Part shown: piece by piece, positions 60,735 through 64,000 of the stretch
How positions within the stretch are numbered: the first letter of the stretch is position 1
How the letters are laid out: each line of letters starts with the position of its first letter
Origin: Brachionus koreanus
Lineage: Eukaryota > Rotifera > Eurotatoria > Ploima > Brachionidae
Assembly (NCBI GenBank): GCA_016987375.1
Contig: PJRA01000297.1
Span: forward strand, 728,336-792,335
DNA: 64,000 nucleotides
Reading direction: 5' to 3'
Position numbers and translations under genes: made by a program
Notes under the pieces: generated by a model
What the model was told of the DNA's origin: nothing
Databases searched by the model: none
Seen by the model: the letters and a program-made list of their open reading frames with translations, nothing else

Positions 60735-61050
60735 TTATTTATTTATTTAAAATATAGTTTAGAGGGAATAGTTCCTCTTGGCAGCTCCGAACGGCGTAGT
60801 GCCTTCTTTTCAGCCAGCCTGTTAGGAATATTTTGTAATTTAAAATTGTAGCTTATCATAAGCTGTTCTGAATTTTTGGTGTGATTCATTTGATCTTTTA
60901 GAGAAGTAATCGTGGATTTCTTTTGCGATTAGTTCATGTTGAGCTCTTGTTTTCATAAATTTAATGAATAGTTGGTTTGATCTGTCTTCTATTTTATCAA
61001 TTTTAAGCACTCTGTGTATAGTATCAATGCTTGTTTTGATTAATTAAAAA
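60735..61050 (-). mobile_element. LINE 3' fragment, family with AGAGG/CCTCT tail stem
   Basis: On the minus strand from about 61050 the sequence encodes TSIDTIHRVLKIDKIEDRSN, then LFIKFMKTRAQHELI, ending near a stop at about 60840. This is homologous to the LINE C-terminus at 21340-21450 (TSIKTIQKQLKIDMIDDRVD). The UTR then carries GCCGTTCGGAGCTGCCAAG, a stem AGAGG-loop-CCTCT (60762-60780) and AAATAAATAAATAAAT at the end. It is 5'-truncated and has no catalytic core. Confidence 0.7.
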
Positions 61051-61129
61051 AGAGAACAATTATTTTGAATTTAATTGAGAGAACTTAATTTAAAATTCAT
61101 ATATTAATTGACTGAATTTTATTGAAAAT

Positions 61130-61835
61130 ACGTTGCTAATTAATATTAGCTAAGGCAGCTAAAACATTATTTTTATCAATAACGTTTTTGAATGAATTTA
61201 CTGACTTGGCGTTTTTTAATTCACGTGGTAATTTGTTTCAAACATTGACTATTCTGTTATTAAAAAGTTTGAACGTTGTTGATTTGATTTTACTAATTCT
61301 TTGATATAATTATCTTTTTTTCATTTTTACTAGATACAATAGGCTTCCTATACCAGTTTATATTATCCATTTAATGTAGTTCTTTATATTTCTCACCTCT
61401 AATGGGTTGCAATTTTAGGCTTGTTAAACCCATGTTCATACATCTTTTTTCATAGTTTAAATATCTAGTTAATTTAGGTATTCTAGTTAACCCATGTTGA
61501 ATGTCCTCTAATATTTTTATATCTTATAATAAATATGGTGACCAAACAGGTATAGCAATATCAAGATTTGGTCTAATATAGCAAATATATAGTATAGGCT
61601 TTTCCATATATCAGTTTCAAGTGTTTTAAAAGTTTTCTTCAGTATACCTAGCATTCTGTTACTTTTTTTAGCAGCTGCTATGCATTGATCTTCAAATTTC
61701 AGGTTTTTTCTAAATCTTTTTCTAAGTTTGCTTTAGTCAGCTTAATTTGTTTATCACCATCATTTGAATAATATTTGTATTCGTTATTGTTCTTACCAAT
61801 ATGCATTTCTTTATATTTATTAAAATAAATCATCT
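61130..61835 (-). mobile_element. CR1-like LINE remnant (reverse-transcriptase C-terminal region)
   Basis: Minus-strand reading in several frames recovers the classical CR1/L2-type order: KYKEMHIGKNNNEYKYY, LEKDL, KFEDQCIAAAKKSNRMLGIL, then (frameshifted) RPNLDIAIPVWSPYL, LEDIQHGLTRIPKL, YEKRCMNMGLTSLK and, near 61200, NNRIVNVWNKLPRELKNAKS with frame changes. Multiple frameshifts and stops make it a dead copy. It directly follows the other LINE fragment in the same orientation. Confidence 0.75.
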
Positions 61836-62283
61836 TTTTTTGTTTAAAGACTTAATATATAAGTGAATAAAATTCTGGAACGATTAAGCCAAATATATTT
61901 AAATTAGTCACTGTAATTTAAAGAATTAATTCAGATTAAATAAATTTTAGTTGTAATATAAGTTAAATTTAGATGTCTTTAAGCAAAAAAAATGCTATAA
62001 TAAAATTTAAAAATATAAATTTTTTAAATATTAAAATTAATTGATCGATGATTAATGGAAAAAAAATATTTATGTTCTTTTTTTAATCATTGAATTACTA
62101 AAAATTGATTTTAAGTCTTCAATATCGACTTTTTTTCATAATATGCATGAATGAATGTTACTAATTTGTTTTTAAATTGATTTAAGAAAATATCTATCAA
62201 TTTTTCTTCAGTATAAATAGCTGTTTTTTGTTTCATAAATCATAAATTAATCAATTTTAAAATTTAAAAACAAAAACTAGAAG
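61836..62283. other. Upstream region of the small repeat-protein gene
   Basis: AT-rich; apart from the TATA box at 62212-62220 nothing further was identified. Confidence 0.5.
62212..62220 (+). promoter_or_regulatory. TATA box of the small repeat-protein gene
   Basis: TATAAATAG lies 72 bases before the ATG at 62284, leaving a 5' UTR of about 40 bases if transcription starts 30 bases downstream. Confidence 0.6.
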
Positions 62284-62487
62284 ATGTCTTACGGATTATC
62301 ATTTGCTGATCCATTTACTGCTGGTCCATTAGGATGTAACCACTGGAACACACTTCCATTTACCTCAAGTCCATTAGGTCACAATCACTGGAATGCTTTT
62401 CCGTTGAATTCAGCTCCATTCACTTTTGGAAATTGGAATCGTGGTCGATTGAACTTTGGTTATGGTTCAACTGACGGTTTATGGTAG
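62284..62487 (+). CDS. Tiny orphan protein of three Pro/Asn/Trp repeats
   Basis: Not recognised. The single-exon frame encodes 67 residues built of three related units of about 14-15 residues: PFTAGPLGCNHWNTL, PFTSSPLGHNHWNAF and PLNSAPFTFGNWNRG, each with an N/H-W-N core, then a short LNFGYGSTDGLW end. It has no signal peptide, only one cysteine, and is rich in Gly, Pro, Asn, Phe and Trp. Gene status is supported by base composition far from the AT-rich flanks, a TATA box at 62212, ATG directly after AAGATG, and AATAAA at 62627. Inference: possibly a structural or secreted-matrix-like low-complexity peptide, but no function is assigned. Confidence 0.65.
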   Translation: MSYGLSFADPFTAGPLGCNHWNTLPFTSSPLGHNHWNAFPLNSAPFTFGNWNRGRLNFGYGSTDGLW

Positions 62488-62626
62488 ATTTAACTTTTAC
62501 TTATAAGAAAGTTGTCTTCATGGCATATTTTTGTTCTTAATTTTTTATTTCTTATTTTCATTAGAAGAAAATAGCATTTTCTTTTTTTATTTTCTTTTTA
62601 AAGGCCTTTAATTATACCTTTTTCCT

Positions 62627-62632
62627 AATAAA
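62627..62632 (+). terminator. Polyadenylation signal AATAAA of the small repeat-protein gene
   Basis: AATAAA 140 bases after the stop codon, the first such signal downstream. Confidence 0.5.
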
Positions 62633-62850
62633 ATATATTCAGTCTGAACCAATTTTATAAATTTTTTTTACAAAAAGCCAAACACCACTTTAAATTTATT
62701 CTAAAAATATGTGAATAGAATTTTAAATAAAACAACTGTTGATAGAATTATAAACTTTAAAAAATTAAATAAAATAAAATTTTAGATAAATTTTTTATTA
62801 ACAAAAAAAATATATTTTGAATAAGAATTAAATTCTTTACGTTTAAATTT

Positions 62851-64000
62851 CTATCTAAATGACCTTGGAGTATTTGTTAGTGAATTAATATCGGAAGTCA
62901 TATTAAGAATATAATTATTTGCCTCATTTTTGGAAGATAATGCATACTTGTTTACATTTCCAGTATTATAATTAATATCCCAGCAACTTGTATTCACTTC
63001 ATTCCATAGCTTGGTCGTTTTATCTATGTTTTCTACCGAGTTAAAGTTTTTTTTCTTGCTAACTAACAAAACAGGTGGTGAGTTGGATTTAACATGTGGA
63101 AGATGTGCGTTGGAATTGTTTACCGGTGATTTTAAATCAAAAATATCAGTTGATAGAGCATTCAATTGTAATTCTCTTCTAAGTTTATTTTTTTCTTTTA
63201 TTAGATCTTCAAGTCTGTCGTTCATATTTTCAGTTTCGTCATTTAAAAGCTTTATTTTACAATTGAGCTGGGCATTTTGACGTCTCAATTCGCGTAACTT
63301 TGAGTCTCTGTCAGCAAGTGATGCGACTAGATTATTTCTTTCCTCAACTAAAAGATGATATGATGAATTTTCGTTAGTATTAGTTATTTTATTTTGAGCA
63401 TTTGCCAAAAGATCTTTGTACTTGGTTCTCTCTTTTTGTAAATAGTCCCATAGTCGTTCAATTTTATTCTTCTGTTTGGTCTTTCTAAGCTCATATTTTT
63501 GCATTAATAAATCAAATTTTTTGCTATAATCGGCACATTTTATTTCCGAATATTCTATTTTTTTCCTCAGCTCATTTAATTGCTCTTGTAATGCAGAATT
63601 TTTTTCCAATTCTGTATGACTTTTGTCCGAAACAAAATCCAATTTTGATTTAACTCCACTCAATTGATTTCTATAATCAATATTTTCATGCTTGAGCTCA
63701 GCATTTTCATCATGAAGAAGAGTTAACTTTTGTTTTAGTTTTTTAGTTTCTTCTTTCAATTCTTCGTGTTTTGACTCTAATTTTTCACGACGAGATTTTT
63801 CATTTTCAATTTCGTTTTTTAAACTTTTTATTTCATCCAACTTTTGATTGTAGCCAGATTTAAAATGTGTAAGTTCGTTTATGACTCCATTGGACTTGAT
63901 CAATTCATGTTTTGTCTCGTTCAAACTATTCTTAAGATCTCCGATTTCAATTTCATGCTTGCTGTTTGTTTCGAGAACTTTTGATAAAGTTTCACGTTCT
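62851..64000 (-). CDS. Coiled-coil protein, C-terminal part (runs off window)
   Basis: Seen: the frame is open from the window edge at 64000 down to the stop at 62851, at least 383 residues. An upstream in-frame segment (EIEIGDLKNSLNETKHEL) shows that the first methionine-like codon inside the window is not the start. Residues corresponding to about 64000-63150 are a continuous Lys/Glu/Leu-rich heptad coiled coil (IKSLKNEIENEKSRREKLES, ELRRQNAQLNCKIKLLNDE). The last 110 residues are Asn/Ser-rich and unstructured, ending NTPRSFR. Inference: a cytoskeletal, centrosomal or ciliary coiled-coil protein is possible. Coiled coils score similar to many families, so no name is given. Confidence 0.7.
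   Translation of the reverse strand, partial: ERETLSKVLETNSKHEIEIGDLKNSLNETKHELIKSNGVINELTHFKSGYNQKLDEIKSLKNEIENEKSRREKLESKHEELKEETKKLKQKLTLLHDENAELKHENIDYRNQLSGVKSKLDFVSDKSHTELEKNSALQEQLNELRKKIEYSEIKCADYSKKFDLLMQKYELRKTKQKNKIERLWDYLQKERTKYKDLLANAQNKITNTNENSSYHLLVEERNNLVASLADRDSKLRELRRQNAQLNCKIKLLNDETENMNDRLEDLIKEKNKLRRELQLNALSTDIFDLKSPVNNSNAHLPHVKSNSPPVLLVSKKKNFNSVENIDKTTKLWNEVNTSCWDINYNTGNVNKYALSSKNEANNYILNMTSDINSLTNTPRSFR

Overview
This is a strongly AT-rich, intron-containing animal-type genome segment (by eye about three quarters A+T), using the standard code with GT/AG introns that are mostly 45-70 bases long. The metazoan genes (Dispatched-like, TTLL1, ARMH1, BAF53/ACTL6, NUP210), single-exon lineage-specific membrane proteins and the types of LINE and DNA-transposon remnants together suggest a small invertebrate, most likely a monogonont rotifer of the Brachionus kind. 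That assignment is inference from gene content and composition, not from a search.

Layout. 1-5782 (+): 3' part of an ABCA-family lipid transporter. 7612-10050 (+): single-exon 7TM orphan with a large ectodomain. 12801-19044 (-): Dispatched-like RND protein whose 2.75-kb intron holds a decayed DNA element. 19820-21745: a cluster of LINE 3' ends, one split by a very GC-rich hAT-type MITE. 21968-23188 (+): RING/coiled-coil protein. 23698-24675 (-): PGAP3. 27573-29142 (-): BAF53/ARP4. 29450-29746 (-): small orphan gene with TATA box and heat-shock-like element. 32784-33290 (+): Cys-rich orphan. 34389-35858 (-) and 35990-38634 (+): ARMH1 and TTLL1, head to head. 39759-42058 (+): NSF. 42181-44093: tandem repeat and LINE remnants. 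44698-48632 (+): helical-repeat/TIR/SAM protein with a palindromic Tc1/mariner-type MITE in its first intron. 49406-56654 (-): NUP210/gp210 in two exons, with a Tc1-like element and a 930-base assembly gap in its intron. 57417-57699: duplicated fragment of NUP210 coding sequence. 58908-59122: piggyBac-like MITE. 59471-60523 (-): REXO4. 60735-61835 (-): two LINE remnants. 62284-62487 (+): tiny repeat protein. 62851-64000 (-): coiled-coil protein running off the window.

The genes do not form one pathway, but there are local themes. ARMH1 and TTLL1 share a 131-base divergent promoter containing a near-consensus RFX X-box, which fits co-regulated ciliary genes. NSF, PGAP3 and NUP210 are housekeeping genes of membrane fusion, GPI-anchor remodelling and the nuclear pore. 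BAF53 belongs to chromatin-remodelling complexes and REXO4 to RNA processing. Most remaining DNA is AT-rich intron or intergenic sequence with small transposon remnants.

The most unusual items are a Dispatched-like protein lacking all three acidic ion-relay residues of the family, the TIR protein with domains in an order unlike SARM1, the X-box between ARMH1 and TTLL1, a GC-rich hAT MITE with perfect 8-bp target duplications inside a LINE tail, and the NUP210 fragment duplicated near its source gene.
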